Source: Nocardia sp. SYP-A9097
Lineage (GTDB): Bacteria; Actinomycetota; Actinomycetes; Mycobacteriales; Mycobacteriaceae
DNA: 64,000 nucleotides
Direction: 5' to 3'
Assembly: GCF_009649815.1 (NCBI RefSeq)
Contig: NZ_WJIC01000014.1
Coordinates: 1 to 64,000, forward strand
Positions 29,668-38,233 of this stretch are shown here, in pieces; within the stretch, counting starts at the first letter, position 1, and every line of letters begins with the position of its first letter. The notes under the pieces were generated by a model. The model saw only the letters and a list, made by a program, of their open reading frames with translations. It was not told the DNA's origin and made no database searches. A program made the position numbers and the translations under genes.

Positions 29668-30432
29668 TCAGACGGCGGCATCGACCGGGTCGCCGGTGAC
29701 GAGAAGTGCTGTGAGCGCCGCCAATTCGTCAACTTCGAGGCCGTGCGCGGTGAGGTACTCCGGCACCGAACCCCAGCCCTGCCGAATCCGGTCGAGGCTG
29801 TGCACCATCAACTCCGGCGGGGTGCCGGCCAGGAACAGGCGGGCGGTCTCGGTGGGTTCGATGCCGTGCGCCGCCAATCGGCTCATGGCCTGATCGGCCC
29901 ATTCGCCGTACAAGTACTGTTGCGAGGCAGCGTAATTGGCGATCACATCGTCGTCGCCGACCCCGGCCGCCGACAGTGCCAGCGCGATCACCATGCCGGT
30001 GCGGTCCTTACCGGCGGTGCAGTGCACCACCACCGGACCCGAGGCGGCGGCAATGAGTCCGATCGCCCGCGCCAGGAATTCACCACGATCGTCGACGAAG
30101 AAGTTGTAGATCACGTCCAGGCCGAGTTCGATTCCCATGGTGTTGGAGCCGCCGGTGGATTCGAAGATCGGCGCGTGCACATCGGTAACCGGCAGTTCGC
30201 CGACCCGGTTGGGTGATTTGGTGCGCTCTTCCACGGTGCGCAGATCAATCACGGTGCCGATCTCGCGTTCGCGCAGCGCCTCGACGCCCGCGTCGGTGAG
30301 ATTGTGCAGTGCGTCGGAGCGGTACAGCACACCCGTGCGGGTAGTTCCGGCGCCGGCGCGATAGCCGCCGGTATCGCGGAAGTTGTAGGTGCCTTCGATC
30401 GGAATGTGACGCTGTTCGACGTCGGCGTGCAT
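29668..30432 (-). CDS. Tyrosine-protein phosphatase (PtpB-like)
   Basis: This 254-aa protein has the start motif NFRDTGGYRAGAGTTRTG, LYRSDALHNLTDAGVEALRE and VIDLRTVEER, and the catalytic loop HCTAGKDRTGMV near residue 135-147. These are features of the Y_phosphatase3 family, which includes the secreted phosphatase PtpB of Mycobacterium tuberculosis. The Cys-X5-Arg motif is complete and followed by Thr. No signal peptide is visible. It may act on phosphoproteins or phosphoinositides. The RpiR regulator gene lies 111 bp upstream on the same strand. Confidence 0.88.
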   Translation of the reverse strand: MHADVEQRHIPIEGTYNFRDTGGYRAGAGTTRTGVLYRSDALHNLTDAGVEALREREIGTVIDLRTVEERTKSPNRVGELPVTDVHAPIFESTGGSNTMGIELGLDVIYNFFVDDRGEFLARAIGLIAAASGPVVVHCTAGKDRTGMVIALALSAAGVGDDDVIANYAASQQYLYGEWADQAMSRLAAHGIEPTETARLFLAGTPPELMVHSLDRIRQGWGSVPEYLTAHGLEVDELAALTALLVTGDPVDAAV

Positions 30433-30543
30433 GCCGTGCCCCTCACTACCTCTTGAAACGAAATTCCGCGATCAACTGATTCTATGGAATGACGATACAG
30501 AGCCACCGTAATGCGGTAGGTGAACAGCCGCCGACAAGACGGC

Positions 30544-31437
30544 TCACTCCGGGCAGTCCGGCGGATTCACCTGCGCCTCACCCTCACTCACCAGATCCAT
30601 GAGTTGATCGAACACCTCCGCCGGCGCGGCACCGGTAGCCCGCGAGACCGCCGCGCTCAAGGCCGACAGCAGCAGCAACTGCACCGCCTGCCCGGCGACG
30701 GCGGTATACACGTCGGCGCGCGGCTGCCCAACGCCCGCGACCAGCACCACATCGCTCTGCGCGCATAACCGCGACCGCGCGTACCCGCTGATCGCGATAA
30801 TCGTGGCTCCCGAGGACCGCGCCGCCGCCACCGAACTCACCGTGACCGAATTCTCGCCGGTGCTGCTGATCCCGATCACCACATCATCCGCGGTCAGCGC
30901 ACGCGCACTGAGCTGCTGAATCACCGCGTCGGGCGGAGCCTCACAGCCTCGCCCCCCGGTCACCAACAGCAGCGCCAACGCCTGCGCGGCGGGCCCGGAT
31001 CCGCCATTGCCGACGATCAAGACCCGCCGCGCCCGGGCAACAGCCATTGCGGCCGTATCGAATTCCGCGTAGTCGAGCGCTCCCAGCGCATCGGATAGCT
31101 GTTGCACCGATGCCTCGAAGTAAGCCGGGACCCATTCCCGGCTCGCCGCCGCGTCCAATTGCGGATTACGTGCTCGCCCTACCCCCGAGTCCCGGATCAA
31201 CAGCATGCGCAGGTGCTGAAAACCCTTGAACCCGAGGCTCTTACAGGTCCGGATCACCGTCGCGGGCGATGTCCCGGCCCGAGCTGCCACATCCGCGGCC
31301 GACAACAGTGCCACCTCGTCCGGATGCTCGACGAACTGCACCGCGACCCGCTGCTCGCTGGGGATCAGCGACGGCAGCAGTGAACGAACAATGCCGAGGG
31401 TGCCGCCGATCGGCGGGTCGCTCTGCGTGGTGCCCAT
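30544..31437 (-). CDS. MurR/RpiR family regulator
   Basis: This 297-aa protein has an N-terminal RpiR helix-turn-helix (SEQRVAVQFVEHPDEVALLS, AARAGTSPATVIRTCKSLGF) and a C-terminal SIS domain (RVLIVGNGGSGPAAQALALL, TADDVVIGISSTGENSVTVS). Such regulators respond to phosphosugars. No sugar-catabolic operon is adjacent, so the effector cannot be inferred. It is followed on the same strand by the tyrosine phosphatase; upstream on the same strand is the SGNH hydrolase, 31 bp away. Confidence 0.9.
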   Translation of the reverse strand: MGTTQSDPPIGGTLGIVRSLLPSLIPSEQRVAVQFVEHPDEVALLSAADVAARAGTSPATVIRTCKSLGFKGFQHLRMLLIRDSGVGRARNPQLDAAASREWVPAYFEASVQQLSDALGALDYAEFDTAAMAVARARRVLIVGNGGSGPAAQALALLLVTGGRGCEAPPDAVIQQLSARALTADDVVIGISSTGENSVTVSSVAAARSSGATIIAISGYARSRLCAQSDVVLVAGVGQPRADVYTAVAGQAVQLLLLSALSAAVSRATGAAPAEVFDQLMDLVSEGEAQVNPPDCPE

Positions 31438-31468
31438 AGGTCGTGTGTATCACCCCGGCACGACGGGC

Positions 31469-32380
31469 TCAGTACCCGAGGGTGGCCAGAATGCTGTCGG
31501 CTTGATGATTCGCACCGAGCTGATTCGGATGGAATGGGGTGGCCAGACCGACCGGACTGCTTCCGAACGGGACCAGACCCTCACCCCAGCGCACCCCCGG
31601 CGCTTGGCAGGCGTCATGCCCATCGCTGGTGGCATACGTGTCCACGAGTTCGACACCGGTGGCCGACGCCACCCGGGCGAGCATCGCGTTCAACTCGATC
31701 AGCTTGTTGCCCAGCCAGATCGAATCCGCGGGCGAGATGGGCACGGCCGGAAAGCAGCCGCCGTCGGTACCCTGGATCTTGAAGTAGTTCAGCAGCAGAA
31801 TCCGCGCGTGTGGCGCGCGGTCCCGGATATCACGGACCACCGCGGCCACCTTCGGCTCGGCGGCGGCGATCGCGGTGGACATATGGTCGTCCCCATTGGG
31901 TGCCTGCGAATTCAGGCACGGAGTGGCCGTGGCGTCCAGGGTCAGGCAGGCGAAGACCGTACGGGCCAGGTCGGCGTCATTGCCGCCGATCAATACCGTC
32001 ACCAGGTCGGTCGTAGGAGTCAGCGCGTCGAACTGCGGTGGAATGAAACCCGCCAGCGCCTGCGGTCCCGTTTGCGGGCCGACCATATCGCCGGTCACCG
32101 CGCCGCCGCAGGACACATCCCGGAACGTCGGCACCGCGAGCGCCGCGGCCACCAGTTTCGCGTAATTGCTGGCGCTTTGCGCACATCCGGACGGACGGAA
32201 TTGGGTACTCATCCGGCTCGAATCCGATGTCGCGTCCGCCGCCCACGAATCGCCCAGTGCCACATACTCCTGGTAGCGGGAGGCGGGCTCCCGATCGTCA
32301 GCCCAGGCGACCGTGGTGGTGCACATCGCAAGGGCGGTGAGGGCCAGCCCGATTCGCCGGCCGTTTCGCGCAAACTTCAT
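31469..32380 (-). CDS. Secreted SGNH/GDSL hydrolase
   Basis: This 303-aa protein has a Sec signal peptide (MKFARNGRRIGLALTALAM, cleavage likely after AWA) and an SGNH esterase domain: block I YVALGDSWAADA with the serine nucleophile, the oxyanion glycine and asparagine in VTVLIGGNDADL, and the His block near the end (TPFHPNQLGANHQAD). Paired cysteines (SCGG, CLTL, CLNS, GGCF) suit an exported enzyme. It probably hydrolyses lipid or polysaccharide esters. The start at 32380 has GGAAGGA upstream. Confidence 0.88.
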   Translation of the reverse strand: MKFARNGRRIGLALTALAMCTTTVAWADDREPASRYQEYVALGDSWAADATSDSSRMSTQFRPSGCAQSASNYAKLVAAALAVPTFRDVSCGGAVTGDMVGPQTGPQALAGFIPPQFDALTPTTDLVTVLIGGNDADLARTVFACLTLDATATPCLNSQAPNGDDHMSTAIAAAEPKVAAVVRDIRDRAPHARILLLNYFKIQGTDGGCFPAVPISPADSIWLGNKLIELNAMLARVASATGVELVDTYATSDGHDACQAPGVRWGEGLVPFGSSPVGLATPFHPNQLGANHQADSILATLGY

Positions 32381-32575
32381 GGCGCTGTCCTTCCAGGTTG
32401 GCGTCATTGCCGACCGATCGAATCCCGCTGGAACTCGAACACCTTCAACGGTAGTGACCCAGGACACAGTTTCTCTTGTCGCGGCGTCACAACGCGGGCG
32501 TGCCGATTTGTGCTGCCGCCACAATTACGCCGCACCGCCCCACCAATCGGAGCAGCCCGTTTATGCTCCCGGTTG

Positions 32576-33823
32576 ATGGCCGAGATTCACAGCGCCCCTA
32601 CAGATTTCACACAGGGCAGCACCACCGTATGGAACCCGCCCGACAGCTTCGTGGCCCGCGCGAGCGCCGCCTTGCTGCGCCGGCTGGACGGTATCACCGA
32701 TCGCCTCACCGGGCAGATAGAGCAGGCCGAATCGTTCTACGGCAGTGCGGGTTTGGTCAGCTCCGAGGAGCTGTGGCGCAGCAATCACACCAATCTGGGT
32801 GCGGTGTTGAGGTATATGTCCGGTCAGGGCGCGCTCGAAACCACGGCCCCCCGCGAGACCGGGAATCGGCGCGCTCAGACGGGCGTTCCACTCCCCTCGG
32901 TACTGCGCGCCTATCGCCTCGGCGGTGAATTGATCTGGGACGAACTGCTGGCGGAGGCGGGCAGCGATGCGGTGGCGAAGGAGGAGTTGCTGACCGTGGC
33001 GTCGGAGATCTGGCGGCTCACCGACCAGTACTCGCAGACGCTCACCATCGGTTACCAGCAGGCCGTGACCGAGCAGGTGCGCCGGGACGCCCGGGCGCAC
33101 GACGCCGCCATGGACGCACTGCTCACCGGCCGGGTGGACGGAGCACGACAGTGGGAGTGCGCTCGCACGCTCGGGCTGCCACCGCAGGGCGAATTCGTGG
33201 TGGTCGCGGCCTCCACCGATGACGCGGCACAGGACGCACTGCCCGGTATCGATACCGCCCTGTCGCTACTGGGGGTGGCGTCGGCCTGGCGGCTGCGGGT
33301 GGATGTCCACCTCGGAATCGTCTCGCTCACACCACGTTTCACCATTGATCGGCTCTGCGGACTGTTACGGGAGCGCGGCGCCGGCAGTATCGGTGTGAGC
33401 TCGGTCGCGGCCACTCTGCCCGAGCTCCCGATGGGCCTGCGCCAGGCCGAATTGGCCTGCGCGGCAGTGGAATCCGGCTTGTCCCGGGTGCAGCGCTACG
33501 AGACCGCGCTGATTCCCGTATTGCTGGCCGGATCACCGGAGGTCGCCACCGCGCTGACCTCGACGGTGCTGGGGCCGATCCTGACGCTCGCCGCGCACGA
33601 TCGCGACACCCTGCTGACCACGCTGCGCGCCTGGTTCGAGCACGACGGCGATATCGCGGCGGCCGCGGCGGCGCTGTTCTGTCATCCGAATACGGTGCGG
33701 CTGCGGCTGAATCGGATCGCCCGGCTCACCGGCAGACGTTTGGGCGCACCGCACACGGTCACCGAATTCGACCTCGCACTGCGCGCGCATCGCATCCACG
33801 GCGGCGCTCCGGCAACACCGTGA
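32576..33823 (+). CDS. PucR family transcriptional regulator
   Basis: This 415-aa protein has an N-terminal RsbT-co-antagonist-like helical part (RASAALLRRLDGITDRLTGQ, VPLPSVLRAYRLGGELIWDE), a degenerate GGDEF-like middle and the C-terminal PucR helix-turn-helix (AWFEHDGDIAAAAAALFCHP, NTVRLRLNRIARLTGRRLG). PucR-type proteins activate nearby catabolic genes. A second PucR gene lies at 49104-50459. The ATG at 32576 is chosen as the first in frame before the conserved region, though no clear ribosome binding site is seen. The target is unknown. Confidence 0.85.
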   Translation: MAEIHSAPTDFTQGSTTVWNPPDSFVARASAALLRRLDGITDRLTGQIEQAESFYGSAGLVSSEELWRSNHTNLGAVLRYMSGQGALETTAPRETGNRRAQTGVPLPSVLRAYRLGGELIWDELLAEAGSDAVAKEELLTVASEIWRLTDQYSQTLTIGYQQAVTEQVRRDARAHDAAMDALLTGRVDGARQWECARTLGLPPQGEFVVVAASTDDAAQDALPGIDTALSLLGVASAWRLRVDVHLGIVSLTPRFTIDRLCGLLRERGAGSIGVSSVAATLPELPMGLRQAELACAAVESGLSRVQRYETALIPVLLAGSPEVATALTSTVLGPILTLAAHDRDTLLTTLRAWFEHDGDIAAAAAALFCHPNTVRLRLNRIARLTGRRLGAPHTVTEFDLALRAHRIHGGAPATP

Positions 33824-33827
33824 AAAC

Positions 33828-33882
33828 GCCGGTTCCAGCGTCTCGAGAGCCCCCGTACTCTCTCGAGATCGCCGGAACCGGC
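33828..33882. terminator. Long hairpin terminator
   Basis: GCCGGTTCC (33828-33836) pairs with GGAACCGGC (33874-33882), and inside it TCTCGAGAG pairs with CTCTCGAGA. It lies between the convergent PucR and DUF3068 genes. Confidence 0.75.
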
Positions 33883-33927
33883 TCTTACCGAAGTGAGCCG
33901 GACTTCACGACGGCAAGTGCCCGCACA

Positions 33928-34926
33928 TCACGGCTCCTGCACAGCCGGACGGCGGCGAATCACCGCCAGTACCAACAGGATCGCACCCAGCACCGCGAGG
34001 ATGACGGGCACGACCACACTCACCAGGGTGAGCTTCTTCGCGGAATCGGCGGCCTTGTCGGCCTGCGCCCGCTGCGAATCATCGGTGATATCGGCCTCGA
34101 CCGAGAGCACCTGGGTCAGCGGCATGGTCTTGTCACCGGCGCGCACAGCGGCGGTGATGGTGCGCACGAGATGCTGATCGATGGTGACGCCGGTCCGCTG
34201 ATCGGCGTAGGTCTCGACGGTGGTCTCGAACAGGTAGGTCAGCGGAATCGGATCGGGCAGTGCCGCCGAGGCCGCACCGAATTTCGCGGCGGTCTCCGCG
34301 GGCAGGGCGGCCAGCAGCGCGGCGGCTGTCGTCTTGGGCAATGTGGCGGGGAAACTCGCGAGGGTCTCCTTGTCCTTCACCTCACCCGTGGCGGCGGCGG
34401 TGTACACATTCACATCGCGGCCGTGCCGCGTGTCGGTGCGCGCGAACTTCACCGGCACCGCGGCCTGCAGGTTCGGGATCCACAGCGTGTAATGATCGTC
34501 CTGATCGGCCCCGATGGGGAAGCCGATGGCGATACCGGAGGCCGGTTCGACAGTCACCCCCTCGGGAGGCGCGGTGGCCTCCATGGTCTTTCGGTCCACC
34601 GCGAAGGTACGCGCGGTCGGCAGTTTGGTCTGCCCGGCGACCATGGTGCTGGTGTCCTTGACCACGGCGGTATTCCCGTGGTTTTCGAGCACGGTGACGG
34701 TGCGGTCGATGGTGATCGGCACCTCCTTGGCGAAGACCTTGTCGGCCTGACCCTGTTGCAGCGCTTGGGCATTGAGCAGGGTGTGCGCGGTACCGCTGTA
34801 CTTGATCGCGATATCGGTGTCGGCGGGCAGCTTGCTGACCGCCGGGGTCACCGCGAAGCGCGCGACGGCGCCCAGCACGATCAGCACAATGCCGACCGCG
34901 AGCAGAATGACGGATGAGCGACGCAT
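33928..34926 (-). CDS. DUF3068 (porin PorA family) membrane protein
   Basis: This 332-aa protein has an N-terminal helix (SVILLAVGIVLIVLGAVARF), a large exported domain of about 265 residues (KYSGTAHTLLNAQALQQGQA, LWIPNLQAAVPVKFARTD, PLTYLFETTVETYADQRTG) and a C-terminal helix (LVSVVVPVILAVLGAILLVL) with a basic end. This is the plan of the DUF3068/PorA family of mycolic-acid bacteria. Function is unproven for most members. The start at 34926 has GAGAGGA four bases upstream. Confidence 0.82.
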   Translation of the reverse strand: MRRSSVILLAVGIVLIVLGAVARFAVTPAVSKLPADTDIAIKYSGTAHTLLNAQALQQGQADKVFAKEVPITIDRTVTVLENHGNTAVVKDTSTMVAGQTKLPTARTFAVDRKTMEATAPPEGVTVEPASGIAIGFPIGADQDDHYTLWIPNLQAAVPVKFARTDTRHGRDVNVYTAAATGEVKDKETLASFPATLPKTTAAALLAALPAETAAKFGAASAALPDPIPLTYLFETTVETYADQRTGVTIDQHLVRTITAAVRAGDKTMPLTQVLSVEADITDDSQRAQADKAADSAKKLTLVSVVVPVILAVLGAILLVLAVIRRRPAVQEP

Positions 34927-35112
34927 CGGATCCTCTCGGAACTCCGTCATCGGGAAGGCATACCCGATGTAACGGTGCGCACAGTCCACCAGCGCGCCCG
35001 GCCCGGACCACTGTGCCGGCGACCAGCGTTCCCGCCCCCTGATGTTCATCTCACACAGTGCTGCCGTACCCCGCGCACATCCGGGAACGGGCGCCGGTAA
35101 TAGCATTCGCAC

Positions 35113-35646
35113 ATGAGTGTCGACCGTTCCGCCGCCGCTTCACCCCCGGCCCCACCCGGTGATCTGACCGGACTGGTCGGCAAACATCTGATCTACGCGT
35201 ATGAGAACGGCTGGAAATACGAACTGTATGTTCGCGATTCGACGACGGTCGCCTTCCGCTGCCTGATCGGGCCGATGTTCGGGCGCTGGTCGACGCATCA
35301 GACGGCGAAGATCGTGCATTTGCAGAGCGATATGTACAAGCTGGCCTGGGTCGAACCGACCGGCACCAGCACCGTGGTTATCGCCTGGCTCAGTGAGCGC
35401 CGGGTGCACACGACCATCTGCTATCCGCAGTGGATGCTCGACTTTCCCGAGTACACGCTCGGGCGCTACGAGGATCACCTCGGCGAGATTCTCGCCGCCC
35501 GCGATGCCGGACCGACCTATCCGCTCACACTGGTCGCCTCCACCGGCGCGATCACCTTCCTGGAATCCCGGCCGCCGGACGACGACACCGTCATCGACCG
35601 GCCCCCGCGCAAGCTGTCGGTGGATTACGCCAATCGAGCGAATTGA
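35113..35646 (+). CDS. padC: Phenolic acid decarboxylase
   Basis: This 177-aa protein matches bacterial phenolic acid decarboxylases: LVGKHLIYAYENGWKYELYV, TVAFRCLIGPMFGRW, KIVHLQSDMYKLAWVEPTG, TTICYPQWMLDFPEYTL. These enzymes remove CO2 from ferulate, p-coumarate or caffeate to give vinylphenols, using a small beta-barrel with conserved Tyr, Arg and Glu. The 25-residue Ala/Pro-rich start is extra. In other bacteria padC is induced by its substrate; a TetR gene follows 69 bp downstream and could serve here. Confidence 0.85.
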   Translation: MSVDRSAAASPPAPPGDLTGLVGKHLIYAYENGWKYELYVRDSTTVAFRCLIGPMFGRWSTHQTAKIVHLQSDMYKLAWVEPTGTSTVVIAWLSERRVHTTICYPQWMLDFPEYTLGRYEDHLGEILAARDAGPTYPLTLVASTGAITFLESRPPDDDTVIDRPPRKLSVDYANRAN

Positions 35647-35715
35647 TCGGGCTCCCGCCATCTTTGGGGCAGATGTGTCCCAGGCGGGACATCGCTGTCA
35701 CCCTAGGATGAGCGG

Positions 35716-36261
35716 GTGTCCGCAATGAAAGAGCAGATTCTGGCTGCCGCGACGCCCGTCCTGGCCCGGGATCGGGGGGCGTCCATGCAGGTGATCGCCC
35801 AGGCCGCCGGGGTCAGCCGGACCACACTGACGCGACTGTTCCCGACCCGCGAGACGTTGATGACGGCACTGTCCGAGCAGGTGTACGCGGCGGCGTCCGC
35901 GGCGCTCGATGCCGCCGAGTTGGGCGATACACCTTTCGAGACGGCGCTGACCGCTCTGACCACCAGGTTTCTGCCGCTCGCGCAATTCTGGGGCGTGCTG
36001 TCGGTGGAGCCGCATCTACTGCGCCAGCCCGAATACACCACTCGCGCAGACGATTTGATCCATCGGCTGGACGAATTCTTCGCGCGCGGCCAGCGCGCGG
36101 GAATACTGCGGGCCGAGCTGCCGCCGCGCTGGCTGTCCTTCACGCTGTTCGGCCTGTCCGAGACCGCCTGGTATCTGGTGCTGGACGAGCAGATGGGTGC
36201 ACGCCAGGCCCCGGAATTCCTGGTGTCGATGATGCTGAGCGGCGCCGGCAAAACCCGCTGA
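35716..36261 (+). CDS. TetR family regulator
   Basis: This 181-aa regulator has the helix-turn-helix at about residues 4-50 (KEQILAAATPVLARDRGASM, VIAQAAGVSRTTLTRLFPTR) and an all-helical effector domain (PRWLSFTLFGLSETAWYLVL). The start is a GTG with the ATG four codons later as an alternative. It lies between padC and an amine oxidase, all on the plus strand, and may control either. The ligand is unknown. Confidence 0.85.
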   Translation: MSAMKEQILAAATPVLARDRGASMQVIAQAAGVSRTTLTRLFPTRETLMTALSEQVYAAASAALDAAELGDTPFETALTALTTRFLPLAQFWGVLSVEPHLLRQPEYTTRADDLIHRLDEFFARGQRAGILRAELPPRWLSFTLFGLSETAWYLVLDEQMGARQAPEFLVSMMLSGAGKTR

Positions 36262-36365
36262 ACAGCGTCGAGTGACTCGAGTCATTGCCATTCTGGATAC
36301 ATGCACGCTACTTTTGGTACAAGATTGTCCCATTTGAGCTGAGTATGTACCGGAAGGAATTAGTC

Positions 36366-37640
36366 GTGTCGACAGTGCTGGTGATCGGGGCCGGAATGGC
36401 CGGACTCACCGCGGCCCGCGATCTGGCCCGAGCGGGCCATCAGGTCACCGTATTGGAGGCCCGCGACCGCGTGGGCGGACGACTCTGGACCGACCGCGGC
36501 TGGCCGGACGCACCGGTGGATCTGGGCGCGTCCTGGATTCACGGCATCGACGACAATCCACTCACCGAACTGCGCGATGAATTCGGGCTGCCCACGGTGG
36601 TGCTCAATCAGGACGTCATCACCGCGTACAGCGGCGGGCGGCGGCTGGACCCGGCCGCCCTGCGCGAGTTCGAATCCGAGCTGACGGCCGTCGAGACCGC
36701 GATGGAAGACCTTGCCGCACAACCGGAATTCGCGCAGCGCTCGATGGCGGCCGGTACCGAACTGGCACTGGGCCAGGTGCCACTGACCGGCGATGCGGCC
36801 GAGCGTATGCGGAACATCATGCGCATGTTCGCCCAGGACGACTCCGGTGCCGACGCCGAACAGGTCGCCCTGTGGGTCATGGACACCGATGAGATCCACA
36901 GCGGCGATCAGGAGGTGTTCCCCGGCGGCTACGATCAGCTCACCACCGGCCTCGCCGCCGGTCTCGACGTGCGACTGCGCCATGTCGTCGGCCATATCAG
37001 CTACTCCGGCAACGGAGTTCGGGTCGATACCGACCGTGGCGCGTTCCACGCCGATCGAGTCCTGGTCACCGTGCCGCTGGGTGTACTCAAGGCCGATGCG
37101 ATCACCTTCGATCCGCCACTACCCGAGACCAAACAGCGTGCCGTCCGCACCCTGGGCATGGGCGTCTACAACAAGCTGTACCTGCGCTTCGACAACCAAT
37201 TCTGGGATGACGCCGACTGGATCATGGAGTTCGGCCCGGACCGTACGGCGGCCACCGGCTGGTTCCCACTGCACAAGGTGAGCGGCCTGCCGGTGATCGT
37301 CGCCCTGCGCGGCGGTTCGGTGGCACGCCGCATCGAAGCCCTGGACGACGCGGCGACGATCGCCGAAGGTATGGCCTCGCTGCGCCGCATGTACGGCGAC
37401 GACATCCCGGATCCCGTGGGCCACAAGATAACCCGCTGGTCCACCGATCCCTACGCCCGCGGCTCCTACTCCTACCCCGGCGTCGACGCCGTCCCGGCCG
37501 ACCGCGACACCCTCGCCGCCCCGATCGCCGACCGAGTCTTCTTCGCCGGCGAGGCGACGCATGACACCGATGCCACCACCGTGCACGGCGCGTTGCTCTC
37601 GGGCCGGCGCGAGGCCGAACGGATCAACGCGCTCGGCTGA
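36366..37640 (+). CDS. Flavin-dependent amine oxidase (NAD(P)-binding Rossmann type)
   Basis: This 424-aa protein is an FAD-dependent amine oxidase. It has the FAD motif VLVIGAGMAGLTAARDLARA, the GG-doublet EARDRVGGRLWT, the substrate-side PVDLGASWIHGIDDNP and the C-terminal FAD motif VFFAGEATHDTDATTVHGAL. The length fits plant polyamine-oxidase-like enzymes. It would oxidise a primary or secondary amine with release of hydrogen peroxide. The GTG at 36366 is chosen because AAGGA lies seven bases before it; an ATG at 36345 is possible. A TetR gene precedes it by 104 bp. Confidence 0.88.
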   Translation: MSTVLVIGAGMAGLTAARDLARAGHQVTVLEARDRVGGRLWTDRGWPDAPVDLGASWIHGIDDNPLTELRDEFGLPTVVLNQDVITAYSGGRRLDPAALREFESELTAVETAMEDLAAQPEFAQRSMAAGTELALGQVPLTGDAAERMRNIMRMFAQDDSGADAEQVALWVMDTDEIHSGDQEVFPGGYDQLTTGLAAGLDVRLRHVVGHISYSGNGVRVDTDRGAFHADRVLVTVPLGVLKADAITFDPPLPETKQRAVRTLGMGVYNKLYLRFDNQFWDDADWIMEFGPDRTAATGWFPLHKVSGLPVIVALRGGSVARRIEALDDAATIAEGMASLRRMYGDDIPDPVGHKITRWSTDPYARGSYSYPGVDAVPADRDTLAAPIADRVFFAGEATHDTDATTVHGALLSGRREAERINALG

Positions 37641-38048
37641 GGGCTCGACTGATACCGCTGGTCGGAATATGCGATGATTTCCGAGGGGCGCTCGTAACGG
37701 GCTTGGCTGAATCATTCGGAATTGTTGCCGGGTAACAATTTGCGGCAGAAATTTGTCGTGCCACCACAAGAGAGTTCTACTCGATCGCCATTATGATCGG
37801 AATTTTTGCCTTTTCTCGATTTGCCGAATCCAGCGATTCGTAATCCGGCGAATGTACGGTCGATTATTTGTTACATTTCACATGTGATGCAGACCACATC
37901 GTTATCGGACCGGAATCACTGCGGTTCGAATTGAGTTCATGCAATCCTGTTCGGGCCGGGAGATATTTCTCCGAGAAGGACATCAACCGGCCACGTGAAA
38001 GGGAAATCTTTTGCGTGCGAATTTAATTGCACCAATGAGGAGTTACTC
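37641..38048 (+). promoter_or_regulatory. AT-rich upstream region with Crp-like site
   Basis: This 408-bp region is more AT-rich than the rest of the window and holds no gene. TGTGATGCAGACCACA (37883-37898) resembles a Crp/GlxR-type operator (TGTGA, 6 bp, TCACA) with one mismatch. It lies about 150 bp before the small Gly/Ser peptide gene. Confidence 0.4.
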
Positions 38049-38156
38049 ATGTCCGGATCCGGCTCGGGTTCTACGCTACAAATTCTGCTTTCGATTCTGC
38101 AGGCGCTGTTGGGCGGCGGTAGCGGTAGCAGCGGCGGAGGTGGCGGCTCCAGCTAG
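38049..38156 (+). CDS. Gly/Ser-rich small peptide, 35 aa
   Basis: An ATG preceded by GAGGAGTTACTC opens 35 codons: MSGSGSGSTLQILLSILQA, then LLGGGSGSSGGGGGSS. A short amphipathic or hydrophobic helix is flanked by Gly/Ser arms. The ribosome binding site is excellent, a long AT-rich 5' region with a Crp-like site precedes it, and a 14-bp-stem terminator follows 13 bp after the stop, so it looks like an independently expressed transcript. I do not recognise it. It could be a secreted or membrane-active peptide, or part of a regulatory RNA. Confidence 0.6.
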   Translation: MSGSGSGSTLQILLSILQALLGGGSGSSGGGGGSS

Positions 38157-38169
38157 TACCCGAACAGCG

Positions 38170-38203
38170 CAGCCCATCGAGTCGTGCGGGACTCGATGGG
38201 CTG
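38170..38203 (+). terminator. Strong hairpin terminator
   Basis: CAGCCCATCGAGTC (38170-38183) and GACTCGATGGGCTG (38190-38203) form a perfect 14-bp stem with a 6-base loop. It separates the small peptide gene from the convergent acyl-CoA dehydrogenase gene. Confidence 0.85.
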
Positions 38204-38233
38204 CGAGCGGATCGGAAGTTATCCGTTATTACT

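Noticed and set aside
31226..32575. Long upstream extension of the PucR frame
   Set aside because: The extension is Arg/Gly-rich shadow of the SGNH and RpiR genes on the other strand; the PucR protein starts at 32576.
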